NCBI GenBank assembly: GCA_024743215.1
Contig: JANSWZ010000004.1
Span: 248,001 to 312,000, forward strand
Reading direction: 5' to 3'
DNA from: Alphaproteobacteria bacterium
GTDB taxonomy: Bacteria > Pseudomonadota > Alphaproteobacteria > Rhizobiales > GCA-2746425
Length of the DNA stretch: 64,000 bases
Part shown: one piece after another, positions 15,649-23,855 of the stretch
Position numbering within the stretch: the stretch's first letter is position 1
Layout of the letters: every line of letters starts with the position of its first letter
The notes under the pieces: model-generated
What the model was told of the DNA's origin: nothing
The model's database searches: none
What the model saw: the letters and a program-made list of their open reading frames with translations, nothing else
Made by a program: the position numbers and the translations under genes

Positions 15649-18600
15649 GTGTCGAACGACGACCCGACAGACCGAAGTAAACCTTCGCCGGAGAACCGGA
15701 CTGGTAGTCAGCATCCCGCAGACCCGCCAGCGGACCGGATTGGTCGAGCCGTGCCGCCATCGCAACCTGCAGTTTCTCAAAGGCCCGCTGCTCCACCAGC
15801 TTCTACGTCTGCCCAGCCAAGGCAGGGATTGCCATCTGTATCCGATGGTCCTTTCGGGTCGACGCCACAGGATTTTGGCGCATCTCCACGCGCTCCCTCA
15901 TCAGTGCCTGCGCCACCAACTTATGATGATCCTCGGCAGGCCTCTGATGACCCGCAATTGGATGCGCAATTCGAAATTGAACGCGGAATAGGTGTGCGAC
16001 CCGTCCCGGCAGTGCGCCCTGAGCCAGTGCGAGCCCATGAACCAGCACGCGCCCCTGAACCGCTGCGAACCCCCGAGCCTGTGCGCCCGCAGCCTTTGAG
16101 AGCACCAGAGCAACCACAAGCACCACAGGAATTGCGGAACCCAGCACCGGCATACACACCCGCGCCGCCACCGACTGGTCAACAGCCGATTGATCAACAG
16201 TATGTTGCGCCGCCCCAAAGTCAGGCACCTCAGACCGCTACCCCTCAGGATTTCGTGCAGCCACCCGTGGTGCAAGATCCCGCGCCGATATTTCCGGAAC
16301 CGCAACAGACATATGCGCCTGAACCGAATTATTCAGAGCCCGTGGTTCCCGAGCCTTTTGTGTCTCAACCCATTGCGCCTCAACCGAGTGCACCTGCCGA
16401 ACCACATTACATTCATGTTCCAGAGGCTGCGTCGCCTTCAGATCACTATTTGGATCCAACTGTTGACGCCGTTCAGGCACAATCTGTTCAGGCACAATCT
16501 GTTCAGGCACAATCCGTTCAAGCCGAGCAATTTGTACCATCCTTCGAAATTGGGCAGGGCACAGAGTCCCGCACCGATGCGCCGGTCGCGCCAGATTTTG
16601 AAACACAGGCTGCCACAGAATCGGCGGCAAATACGCCTGACTCGAATGCGGCTTCCGCAATGCTTTCGTCCTCCACCGCGCCGCTTGCAAAAAAACGCAA
16701 GGCCAGAAAACCACGCAAGCCTCGTGAGCCCGGCAAGCCCCTCTTCAAGGCTCCATGGATGCGACAGGTTGCCTATATAGGCGGCGGCATCATCGGATTG
16801 TTCCTGCTGGTCGTGTTTGTGCTGCCGTTCTTTCTGCCCAGCCAGACAATTGCACGTGAAGTGTCCAGACAGGTTGAGCAGGCCACAGGCTGGCAATTGG
16901 CCATCGATGGACCGATTTCCGTTGGTGTTTTCCCGACACCGCGCTTCAGCGCCAGTGATGTGCGGATTTCCGCTGATGGTGAAACCAGCTCCGTGCGCGC
17001 CGAAACAGTTCGGTTTGGTATCAATCTGGCTGCCATTTTCACGGGCAATGTACGCCTTGATGAAGCAACCCTGATAGGGCCGGAGATCGATCTCATTGTC
17101 GATCAGAATGGCGGCGCAAGCTGGAAGCAAAACATTGCCGCGGACAACACGTCGTCGGCGGATCTAAGAAGTAGTATCAACGCTGATGATGCTGTTGTTG
17201 ATGATGCCGGTAGTGTTCTGCAGGCTCTTGAACGCCTGCAAATCGATGCCGTAACCATTCGCAAAGGCTCAGTGCGATATCAGGATATGCGCGATGGGAC
17301 TGACCATCTGATTAGTGGGATCAGGGTGGATACAGCCCTGACATCGCTTGACGTTCCACTGCTTATTGAATCTGCCTTTGCCTATCAGGGAGAGGACTTT
17401 GCCCTGACTGCCAGACTTGACGAACCGCGATCCGCAATATTGGGCGAGCGGTCCGCGCTGGAATTTAACTTGGATGGCAGCGTAGCCGATGCCTCTTTGG
17501 GCGGCACCGTGGATTTTGGTCTTGGACCCGCTTTCGGTGGTCAGTTTGTTTCTGATATCCCATCTGTTCCGGCTTTGGCAGCCTGGTTGGGAACGCAATT
17601 GCCCGAAGAGACAAACGGCCTCGGCAGTATTCGTCTCTCGGCTGATCTTGCCGCCTCTCCGGATGCTGCAGAAATTTCGGAATTTGCGGTGATGGTTGGT
17701 GAGGAGACCCTGCAGGGTTCTCTGCGGGTTGATCTGTCTCAGGCAGTACCGGCACTGTCTGGAGACTTGGTCTCCCAGGGTGTGGATGTTGGCACATTGA
17801 TGTCCGCAGCCGGGCTGGTTGTGGAAGGCCAGCCAAGAGTGAATGGATCTTTGATTGTTGATCTGCAATTTGCCTCCCAGGGTGCAGATCCCGAGCAAAT
17901 CATGTCCAGCCTGAACGCCAGGGGAACACTTGGATTGCGCAGCGGGTCTGTGACACAAACCGGCATTGGTCTTGCACTTGGTGAAGAGCGTGCGGACACG
18001 ATCAACAACATCACCGCCAACATTACCATCAACACGCTGGATACACCGATTGGTTTGCTGGGGCAGGCCGAATGGCGCGATGAACGCTTCGAAATGAGCG
18101 GTCAATTTGCTGCCGGTCAGATGCTGTCCAACGGCATGGGGCCTGCCCAGTTTGGCATCAATTCCAGCAGGTTGTCGGCAGGTGTTGATGGCACATTTAC
18201 CCAGACAGGGGATTTTGATGGAGACATCACGGTTGAAACGCGATCCTTGCGCGGTTTGCTGGCGTGGCTGAATCAGCCCGTTGGCGATGGCGGTGGTCTT
18301 GGGCCTTTCAGCTACACCGGCGAATTGTCTTTCAGCCCGGGTGCTGTCAATTTTGACAATGCCCGGATTTTGCTTGATGGCACACAGGGAACGGGCAATG
18401 GGGTCATCTCATTGTCTGGTAAGCCAAGACTTGAAGCGCGGCTCGCCCTGCAGCAACTGGACCTGACACCCTATGCCTCTGGTGGGTCGTCCGGCAGTTC
18501 GGCATCTGCGCCCAATCGCAGCAATCTGCCAGGTATTGAAGGCGCGGTGGACGCCGGTTGGAGCAATGCTGCCATTGATCTGTCTGGTCTAAACAGCATG

Positions 18601-19941
18601 AATGCCAATCTGACGATCAGTGCCAATGAGATTGTTCTGGACGACATTCGAACCGGAAACACCAGTATGGTGGTGTCGGTGGTGGACGGTGTTTTAACCG
18701 CTGATCTGACCGAAATGCAGCTCTATGGCGGTAGGGGTGCAGGTCGGTTGGAGGTTAACGCATCCGGCGATACGCCCTCGATGGCGGTCAATTTTGATCT
18801 GTCCTCACTCGATGCTTACCCGTTCCTGCGTGACGCGGCACAATTCACCCGGTTGGAGGGCACGGCAGATTACAGTCTTGCACTGACCACACAGGGCCGC
18901 AGCGAATTGGGTCTTGTATCCGGCCTGGATGGCGAAACCCGGATGATTTTTTCAAACGGGGCCATTCGTGGGGTCAACATTCCTCAAATGGTGCGTACCC
19001 TGTCCGCCCGCACATTGCTGGGCTGGCAGACCAACGAACAGGAAAAGACAGATTTCAGTGAATTTTCCGGCTCGTTCCAATTCGCCAATGGCCTTGGTCG
19101 TACCCGTGATATCAGGCTTGTTGGGCCGCTTGTTCGCGCAACCGGTGCCGGATCGGTTGACCTGCCCGCCAAGCGTTTGGAAATGCGATTTGATCCAAAA
19201 GTTGTAGCGTCTCTGCAGGGGCAGGGCGCAGGGCAGGATTTTGCCGGACTTGGCGTTCCCATTGTTGTTGAAGGCTCGTTTGCTGAACCTCGTATTTATC
19301 CTGATATTGCCGGCATTCTTGAAAATCCGGATGCTGCTCTCCAGCAATTGCGCCAGTTTGGCGGTGGACTGGCCGCACTGAGTGATGATGGCGATGCTTT
19401 GCGCGATCAGGTCCGTGAAAGGACAGGCTTGGACGTGAACCAGATTGTCAGAGACGGTGGCATAGACAGGGATGCGGCCATCGGGCAGGGCGCTGAGCTG
19501 ATTGGACGTCTCATTGGTGGCGGTAATCAGCAGCAAGGCGGCATTCAGCCTCAAAGCCAGTCTCAAATTGGTAACGCGCAGACAGGACAACCAGCCAACA
19601 CAAGTGGTGTACCGATACCGCGTGTTGATCCAAGAGGGTCCTTGGTCCGCTCATCCGCGCCCGCAAATGCCGCGCCGCGCTTTATGACACCTGCGGAAGC
19701 ACGCCGCCTAACCGGCGGACGCGCTATCGTCTCAGGCAACCAGAATGCAGCGCCTGCAAACAACACGGCTCCGGCCGCCTCTACCCAGCAGGCTGCGCCG
19801 GCAAGTAACAATGGCGGCCCGATTGATCTGCTCAGTCAGGGGCGGGCACCGACCCAGGAAGTTTTGCCGGGAAGCGGAAACCCACAAGCGCCATCAAACA
19901 ATCCCATTGGCGGGCTGTTGCGCGGCATTTTCGGCCAGTAG
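15649..19941 (+). CDS. Giant AsmA-family protein with proline-rich cytoplasmic N-terminus
   Basis: A 1430-residue inner-membrane-anchored protein of the AsmA group, which is linked to outer-membrane assembly and, in larger relatives, to bridging the envelope for phospholipid movement. Residues 1 to about 370 are low-complexity, rich in Pro, Gln and Ala, including three tandem VQAQS units at 275-289. One transmembrane helix follows (about 374-397). The periplasmic part opens with the AsmA N-terminal pattern (ATGWQLAIDGPISVGVFPTP) and ends in an AsmA-C-type region around residues 1000-1250, then a Gln/Asn/Pro-rich tail. I chose the GTG at 15649, preceded by AGCGGA; a TTG ten codons upstream is the alternative. 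The long disordered cytoplasmic arm is unusual for the family. Confidence 0.88.
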   Translation: MSNDDPTDRSKPSPENRTGSQHPADPPADRIGRAVPPSQPAVSQRPAAPPASTSAQPRQGLPSVSDGPFGSTPQDFGASPRAPSSVPAPPTYDDPRQASDDPQLDAQFEIERGIGVRPVPAVRPEPVRAHEPARAPEPLRTPEPVRPQPLRAPEQPQAPQELRNPAPAYTPAPPPTGQQPIDQQYVAPPQSQAPQTATPQDFVQPPVVQDPAPIFPEPQQTYAPEPNYSEPVVPEPFVSQPIAPQPSAPAEPHYIHVPEAASPSDHYLDPTVDAVQAQSVQAQSVQAQSVQAEQFVPSFEIGQGTESRTDAPVAPDFETQAATESAANTPDSNAASAMLSSSTAPLAKKRKARKPRKPREPGKPLFKAPWMRQVAYIGGGIIGLFLLVVFVLPFFLPSQTIAREVSRQVEQATGWQLAIDGPISVGVFPTPRFSASDVRISADGETSSVRAETVRFGINLAAIFTGNVRLDEATLIGPEIDLIVDQNGGASWKQNIAADNTSSADLRSSINADDAVVDDAGSVLQALERLQIDAVTIRKGSVRYQDMRDGTDHLISGIRVDTALTSLDVPLLIESAFAYQGEDFALTARLDEPRSAILGERSALEFNLDGSVADASLGGTVDFGLGPAFGGQFVSDIPSVPALAAWLGTQLPEETNGLGSIRLSADLAASPDAAEISEFAVMVGEETLQGSLRVDLSQAVPALSGDLVSQGVDVGTLMSAAGLVVEGQPRVNGSLIVDLQFASQGADPEQIMSSLNARGTLGLRSGSVTQTGIGLALGEERADTINNITANITINTLDTPIGLLGQAEWRDERFEMSGQFAAGQMLSNGMGPAQFGINSSRLSAGVDGTFTQTGDFDGDITVETRSLRGLLAWLNQPVGDGGGLGPFSYTGELSFSPGAVNFDNARILLDGTQGTGNGVISLSGKPRLEARLALQQLDLTPYASGGSSGSSASAPNRSNLPGIEGAVDAGWSNAAIDLSGLNSMNANLTISANEIVLDDIRTGNTSMVVSVVDGVLTADLTEMQLYGGRGAGRLEVNASGDTPSMAVNFDLSSLDAYPFLRDAAQFTRLEGTADYSLALTTQGRSELGLVSGLDGETRMIFSNGAIRGVNIPQMVRTLSARTLLGWQTNEQEKTDFSEFSGSFQFANGLGRTRDIRLVGPLVRATGAGSVDLPAKRLEMRFDPKVVASLQGQGAGQDFAGLGVPIVVEGSFAEPRIYPDIAGILENPDAALQQLRQFGGGLAALSDDGDALRDQVRERTGLDVNQIVRDGGIDRDAAIGQGAELIGRLIGGGNQQQGGIQPQSQSQIGNAQTGQPANTSGVPIPRVDPRGSLVRSSAPANAAPRFMTPAEARRLTGGRAIVSGNQNAAPANNTAPAASTQQAAPASNNGGPIDLLSQGRAPTQEVLPGSGNPQAPSNNPIGGLLRGIFGQ
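16471..16515 (+). repeat. Three tandem 15-bp repeats inside the AsmA-family gene
   Basis: GTTCAGGCACAATCT occurs three times in direct succession (16471, 16486 and 16501, the last with one change), and a fourth degenerate partial copy begins at 16516. The unit is five codons (VQAQS), so the repeat number could change without shifting the frame. It lies in the disordered cytoplasmic arm and probably arose by slippage. Confidence 0.9.
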
Positions 19942-19970
19942 GGTCTGAACTCAATCAGGGTGTCCTGACG

Positions 19971-21134
19971 ATGCTGCCAAAGAACGCCATCTATTCCGGC
20001 ATTCCAACAACCATATTTGAGGTCATGAGCCGCCTTGCCCAGCAGCACAATGCTGTGAATCTGGGGCAGGGTTTTCCCGATGTCGATGGTCCGCTCAGCC
20101 TGCGGGAATATGCGGCAGAGGCTCTTTTGAAGGGGCCAAATCAGTACCCGCCCATGCCAGGCATTCCTGCGCTCCGGCAGGCCGTTGCAATGTCCTATGC
20201 GCGGTTCCAGAACGTGCAAGTTGATTGGCAAAGCCAGGTCATCATCACATCAGGTGCAACGGAAGCTCTGTCAGATTGCATCAATGGTCTCATTAATCCC
20301 GGCGATGAGGTCATTCTTCTGGAGCCGCTCTATGATTGTTATGCACCATTGGTGGAGCGGGCAGGCGGCATCATCAAACTGGTCCGTCTTGATCCCCCCG
20401 ATTGGGTGTTACCGATTGATGCCTTGCAGAATGCCTTTTCTGACAACACCAGACTGTTGCTGCTGAACAATCCCATGAACCCTGCCGGCAAGATGTTTTC
20501 CCGCTCGGAACTGGAATTGATTGTCGACCTATGTGACGCGCATGATGTTTTTATTGTCGCTGATGAAGTTTATGAGCACCTGACTTTCGATGGGCTGCCT
20601 CATATTTCTGTTCTGTCCCTGCCAAAAGCAAAGGCGCGAGCTGTTGCTATTGGTTCGGCTGGGAAAACCTTCTCCATGACCGGCTGGAAGGTCGGGACCG
20701 TCACAGGCGCAGCTCATATGATTGAGCCGATCACCAAGGCGCATCAATTTACAACATTCACAACACCGCCTCATCTGCAAGTGGCGGTCGCAAAGGGGCT
20801 GGAACTGCCCGATAGTTATTTCGAGAGCATCAAATTAGAGCTTGCTGCAAAACGGGATCGACTGGCTGCCGGCTTAAGTGCGCTGAATTTTAAAGTCGGC
20901 ACCTGCCAGGCCGCCTATTTCCTGAATGTGGATTTTTCTGCGCTGTCCATCGGAGACACAGATGTGGAGGCCTGTCAGGCAATGGTTCGCGATGCAGGCG
21001 TCGCCACAGTGCCGGTGTCTGCCTTCTACAAGGGTGATGAACCGCCTCAAATGTTTCTGAGATTTTGCTTCTGCAAGCAGGATAGCGTGCTTGATGACGC
21101 TGTGGAGCGTTTGGCTAAATGGCTTGGGGCCTAG
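19971..21134 (+). CDS. Pyridoxal-phosphate aminotransferase, class I/II
   Basis: A 387-residue fold-type I aminotransferase. It shows NLGQGFPDVDGP near the N-terminus, the NPMNPAGK motif, ADEVYEHLTFDG and the pyridoxal-phosphate lysine K232 in SAGKTFSMTGWKVG. The overall pattern is that of the methionine/kynurenine/glutamine aminotransferase group (YbdL-like) more than of aspartate aminotransferase. It begins 29 bp after the AsmA-family gene and may be read from the same transcript. Its stop overlaps that of the convergent DUF3750 gene inside an 18-bp palindrome. The amino-acid substrate cannot be settled from sequence. Confidence 0.88.
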   Translation: MLPKNAIYSGIPTTIFEVMSRLAQQHNAVNLGQGFPDVDGPLSLREYAAEALLKGPNQYPPMPGIPALRQAVAMSYARFQNVQVDWQSQVIITSGATEALSDCINGLINPGDEVILLEPLYDCYAPLVERAGGIIKLVRLDPPDWVLPIDALQNAFSDNTRLLLLNNPMNPAGKMFSRSELELIVDLCDAHDVFIVADEVYEHLTFDGLPHISVLSLPKAKARAVAIGSAGKTFSMTGWKVGTVTGAAHMIEPITKAHQFTTFTTPPHLQVAVAKGLELPDSYFESIKLELAAKRDRLAAGLSALNFKVGTCQAAYFLNVDFSALSIGDTDVEACQAMVRDAGVATVPVSAFYKGDEPPQMFLRFCFCKQDSVLDDAVERLAKWLGA

Positions 21135-21141
21135 GCCCCAA
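21124..21141. other. 18-bp perfect palindrome holding two opposed stop codons
   Basis: TTGGGGCCTAGGCCCCAA is identical on both strands. Its centre CTAG provides the TAG stop of the rightward aminotransferase gene (21132-21134) and the TAG stop of the leftward DUF3750 gene (21131-21133). In RNA it would form a seven-base-pair stem with a CUAG loop on either transcript, without a T run. It may help end or stabilise both messages. Confidence 0.7.
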
Positions 21142-21877
21142 TACGGCCGAAGCCAGGTAATTTGAGTGCCGGGTGTTGCCAGTCAAATCCTGCGACAAGG
21201 CCCAGGATGTTGATCTCAAAACCTTCGGTACCACCAAGTGAAAACCCGAAAATTCCGTTGGCAGAAAATTTGACACCATCTCTGCCGATGCTAAACCAGC
21301 CGCCATCGGCAAAGTAATCTTTGCCCACGGCTGTGGGGGGCAGACTTAAGCCCAGTTCCGGAACTTCACGAAGGACCGTCGCTACAAATGTATTGGAATT
21401 CGGTCCCGGCCAGATGTGGTAATCACCGCGCGCACCATGAGGATATCGATCCACCGACGCTCTTACTTTCGGGATCAGCGTTTCGGCCAGCTCACCAGTG
21501 ACGCTTCCAACCAGCATCGGCTCGTTCCCATACCAGCGCGCATCTGGCGCATAGGCATTCTTGCGGATTGGGGTTCCCCAGCCAACAACTTCATACCTGT
21601 CCCAGGACTGCGAATTGCGATCCTTCACCAAGATCCAGCTATGGACAGCGAATATGCCCTTCCATCTGCCGGTGCGAGCGGCGTAGACCGAAATTGTCGG
21701 CTCAGTTGTGCTGGCAGATTCACTTAGAATGCCGGAGCTGGACCAGTCGGCACTGCGCCAGCTTTTCTCCCAGCCCTTGGACCAGAATACGGCCGCGTGG
21801 ACACCCAAAGGCAGCAAAAACAGGAACACAAATACCAGAGACAGATATTTTGTCGATTTCAGTAAAGCTCTCAGCAT
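21131..21877 (-). CDS. DUF3750-family membrane-anchored protein
   Basis: A 248-residue protein with an N-terminal hydrophobic segment (FVFLFLLPLGVHAAVFW) that acts as a signal peptide or anchor. The remainder resembles DUF3750: repeated Trp residues, YAARTGRWKGIFAVHSWILV, YEVVGWG, then YPHGARGDYHIWPGPNSNTF and a C-terminal GGTEGFEINILGL. The family is common in alphaproteobacteria and has no established function; the conserved H/W/N-rich block suggests a periplasmic enzyme, but that is a guess. It is transcribed against the aminotransferase gene, with overlapping stop codons. Confidence 0.82.
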   Translation of the reverse strand: MLRALLKSTKYLSLVFVFLFLLPLGVHAAVFWSKGWEKSWRSADWSSSGILSESASTTEPTISVYAARTGRWKGIFAVHSWILVKDRNSQSWDRYEVVGWGTPIRKNAYAPDARWYGNEPMLVGSVTGELAETLIPKVRASVDRYPHGARGDYHIWPGPNSNTFVATVLREVPELGLSLPPTAVGKDYFADGGWFSIGRDGVKFSANGIFGFSLGGTEGFEINILGLVAGFDWQHPALKLPGFGRIGA

Positions 21878-22384
21878 AGGATTATTTTTCGGATATTGGC
21901 CTCAATGGATGGAAACAGTGAGAGCGAATTGTGCCGATTTGAAGGTAAGGCTGTCGCATCCACGGCGCCAGATTGACATCATCAGTTTGATGGCAGTCAA
22001 GACTTTCCCCGGAAAGGCTCTCTATATTCGTTGATAGAGTTCTCACATTCAGTGACTGTTTTGATTACTGTTGATAAAATTATACGTATCTCCAGTAGGT
22101 TAGCCGGTTGGTTGTTTTTTTCCAAATTGTGGAGGCCGTTATTTTAAAGTTCTGCCAAGTGATTGAAGTCATGATTTTTTGATTGTGCGGAGCTGCTGCC
22201 TGTCCGCGTAATTTAGTCCTTTTCTGGCACACGAATAGTTCATCCGGTTCACCATACGAGTCAAAAAACGCGCCGAAACGTCCCAAGACAGCGACAGGGA
22301 TGCAAGACGATTCACACACAAGAAAAGGTGTTTCATTGGAGTGATTTCAATACATCCAAAACAGAATTTCTGCGGAGATAGGCG
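21878..22384. other. Intergenic region between the DUF3750 and SMR genes
   Basis: About 507 bp, AT-rich between roughly 22030 and 22200, separating two divergently read genes. It must hold both promoters, but no clear -35/-10 pair stands out. A small stem (CTCTAT/ATAGAG) lies near 22020-22040. I looked for guanidine-type riboswitch features before the SMR gene and did not find them. No coding sequence was recognised. Confidence 0.5.
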
Positions 22385-22726
22385 ATGAACGCTTTGACGT
22401 ATTCGTATCTTGCACTGGCTGGTGCAGTTATTTTTGAAGTGTTTGCAATGGCCATGTTGCAAAAATCCAAGGAGTTTTCGCTCCTGGTACCCAGTGTCTT
22501 GATGGTGTCAGCCTTTATGTTGTCATTTTATCTGTTGAGCGTTTCGGTTAAAGCTATTCCTATTGGGATCGCCTATGCCATTGCGTCCGGTGCTGGCATC
22601 GTCGTTTTGGCATTGGTGGGTGTCGTGTTCTTTCGCCAACATCTGGATACGGCAGCGATGCTTGGCATCGGGTTGATTGTTTCAGGGATTGTGGTTGTGA
22701 ATTTCTTCTCGGACTCAATTCGCTGA
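22385..22726 (+). CDS. Small multidrug resistance (SMR) family transporter
   Basis: A 113-residue protein with four predicted transmembrane helices, the standard SMR size. The essential membrane-embedded glutamate is E18 in AVIFEVFAMAMLQKSKEF, and the loop-helix 3 signature IPIGIAYAIASGAGIVV is present. Relatives exchange protons for quaternary ammonium compounds, guanidinium or polyamines as antiparallel dimers. GGAGA lies 8 bp before the ATG. The gene stands alone between a long upstream gap and the convergent meaB gene, so its natural substrate cannot be inferred from context. Confidence 0.92.
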   Translation: MNALTYSYLALAGAVIFEVFAMAMLQKSKEFSLLVPSVLMVSAFMLSFYLLSVSVKAIPIGIAYAIASGAGIVVLALVGVVFFRQHLDTAAMLGIGLIVSGIVVVNFFSDSIR

Positions 22727-22861
22727 ATTGACATACAAAATGCTGTGTCGCCTGTGATGAGAAGCGGCATGGGCCTGTCGGTCATTGCAAGGCTGATGTT
22801 CCTGCGAGCGGGATCATTTGGATGTCAGCCAGGCCGCAATGAGTATCTTACCAGAAACGCA

Positions 22862-23839
22862 TTAACTGCTAAAAAGCGCGTCAAATAGCCTTTCGGCAGC
22901 GCTTCCAGGTTGAAGTCTCCCAGACCTAACTTCGACCTCCAGATCTTGCGCCAGATCCTGCAATTCTTGCCTGTCCTCCAGCGCGTTCTTCATTCTGGTA
23001 TCGAACATCGACCACATCCAGCCTATCCGCTGTTCTTCGCGGCGCTGCTGCCATTCTCCAGATGCTGTCATGCGGGTCTGGAACAACAGAACCTGCTCCC
23101 ATAAAGCATCAACGCCATTATCCTTGAGACCGGAATGGGTCAGCACGGGCGGTGACCATGTGGGGCTTTGAGGTGAGAGAATATGCAGTGCGTTTCGGTA
23201 TTCTGACGCGGCTCGTTCTGCGGCCTGCTTGTTGTCGCCATCCGCTTTGTTGACCGTAATCATATCGGCGATTTCCAGAACGCCTTTTTTCAGGCCCTGC
23301 AAATCATCGCCAGCGCCGGGCAGCATCAGCACCAGAAAAAAGTCCACCATGTCGGCGACCGTGATTTCTGACTGACCAATGCCGACGGTTTCCACCAGGA
23401 TCACATCAAAGCCTGCAGCTTCGCACAGCAGCATGGTCTCGCGTGTTTTAGCTGCCACGCCGCCCAATGTGCCTGCGGCGGGAGATGGCCGTATGAACGC
23501 ATGAGGGTTAGCCGCCAATGTGTGCATGCGGGTCTTGTCGCCAAGAATGGAGCCGCCGGTTCTGCTGGAGGAGGGGTCTACCGTCAGAACAGCGACTTTG
23601 TGTCCTGCGTTAGTCAGGCGATTGCCAAGTGCTTCAATGGTGGTGGATTTTCCAACGCCCGGCACACCGGTAATGCCGACCCGTATGGCTTGACCCGTTT
23701 TATCTGACAGCCGATCCAGCAATGCGCGTGCAGTCTTGCGATGATCGCGCCGCGTTGATTCCACGAGTGTAATGGCGCGCGCCAGCAAAGGCCGGTGACC
23801 GTCCAGAATACCGCGCTCAAGAGTTGAAATATCGGTCAT
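22862..23839 (-). CDS. meaB: Methylmalonyl-CoA mutase-associated GTPase MeaB
   Basis: A 325-residue G3E-type GTPase that protects and helps reload adenosylcobalamin on methylmalonyl-CoA mutase. Walker A is GVPGVGKST, followed by VDPSSSRTGGSILGDKTRM, ETVGIGQSE, and NKADGDN for guanine recognition. I start it at the ATG at 23839 (MTDISTLERGILDGHRPLLA); the frame stays open for 47 more codons, but these overlap the scpA gene and do not look like MeaB. It lies 16 bp downstream of scpA as the last gene of the mutA-scpA-meaB operon, which strongly supports the assignment. Confidence 0.96.
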   Translation of the reverse strand: MTDISTLERGILDGHRPLLARAITLVESTRRDHRKTARALLDRLSDKTGQAIRVGITGVPGVGKSTTIEALGNRLTNAGHKVAVLTVDPSSSRTGGSILGDKTRMHTLAANPHAFIRPSPAAGTLGGVAAKTRETMLLCEAAGFDVILVETVGIGQSEITVADMVDFFLVLMLPGAGDDLQGLKKGVLEIADMITVNKADGDNKQAAERAASEYRNALHILSPQSPTWSPPVLTHSGLKDNGVDALWEQVLLFQTRMTASGEWQQRREEQRIGWMWSMFDTRMKNALEDRQELQDLAQDLEVEVRSGRLQPGSAAERLFDALFSS

Positions 23840-23855
23840 CGGGCTAATATGCCAC

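Noticed and set aside
16471-16530. Short direct repeats that might suggest a CRISPR array
   Set aside because: The 15-bp units are directly adjacent with no spacers, are in frame and encode VQAQS inside the AsmA-family protein.
16438-17130. Minus-strand open frame of 230 codons over the proline-rich and membrane segment of the AsmA-family gene
   Set aside because: It mirrors low-complexity repeats of the plus-strand gene and has no supporting signal.
17269-18105. Long minus-strand open frame inside the AsmA-family gene
   Set aside because: Antisense to an uninterrupted AsmA-type coding region; residue composition is unlike a real protein and there are no domain features.
22180-22384. Possible guanidine riboswitch before the SMR transporter gene
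   Set aside because: SMR genes often follow such riboswitches, and ACGA tetramers occur here (for example in CACACGAATAG and CATACGAGTC), but they are not held in GC-rich stems of the mini-ykkC type and no ykkC core was found.
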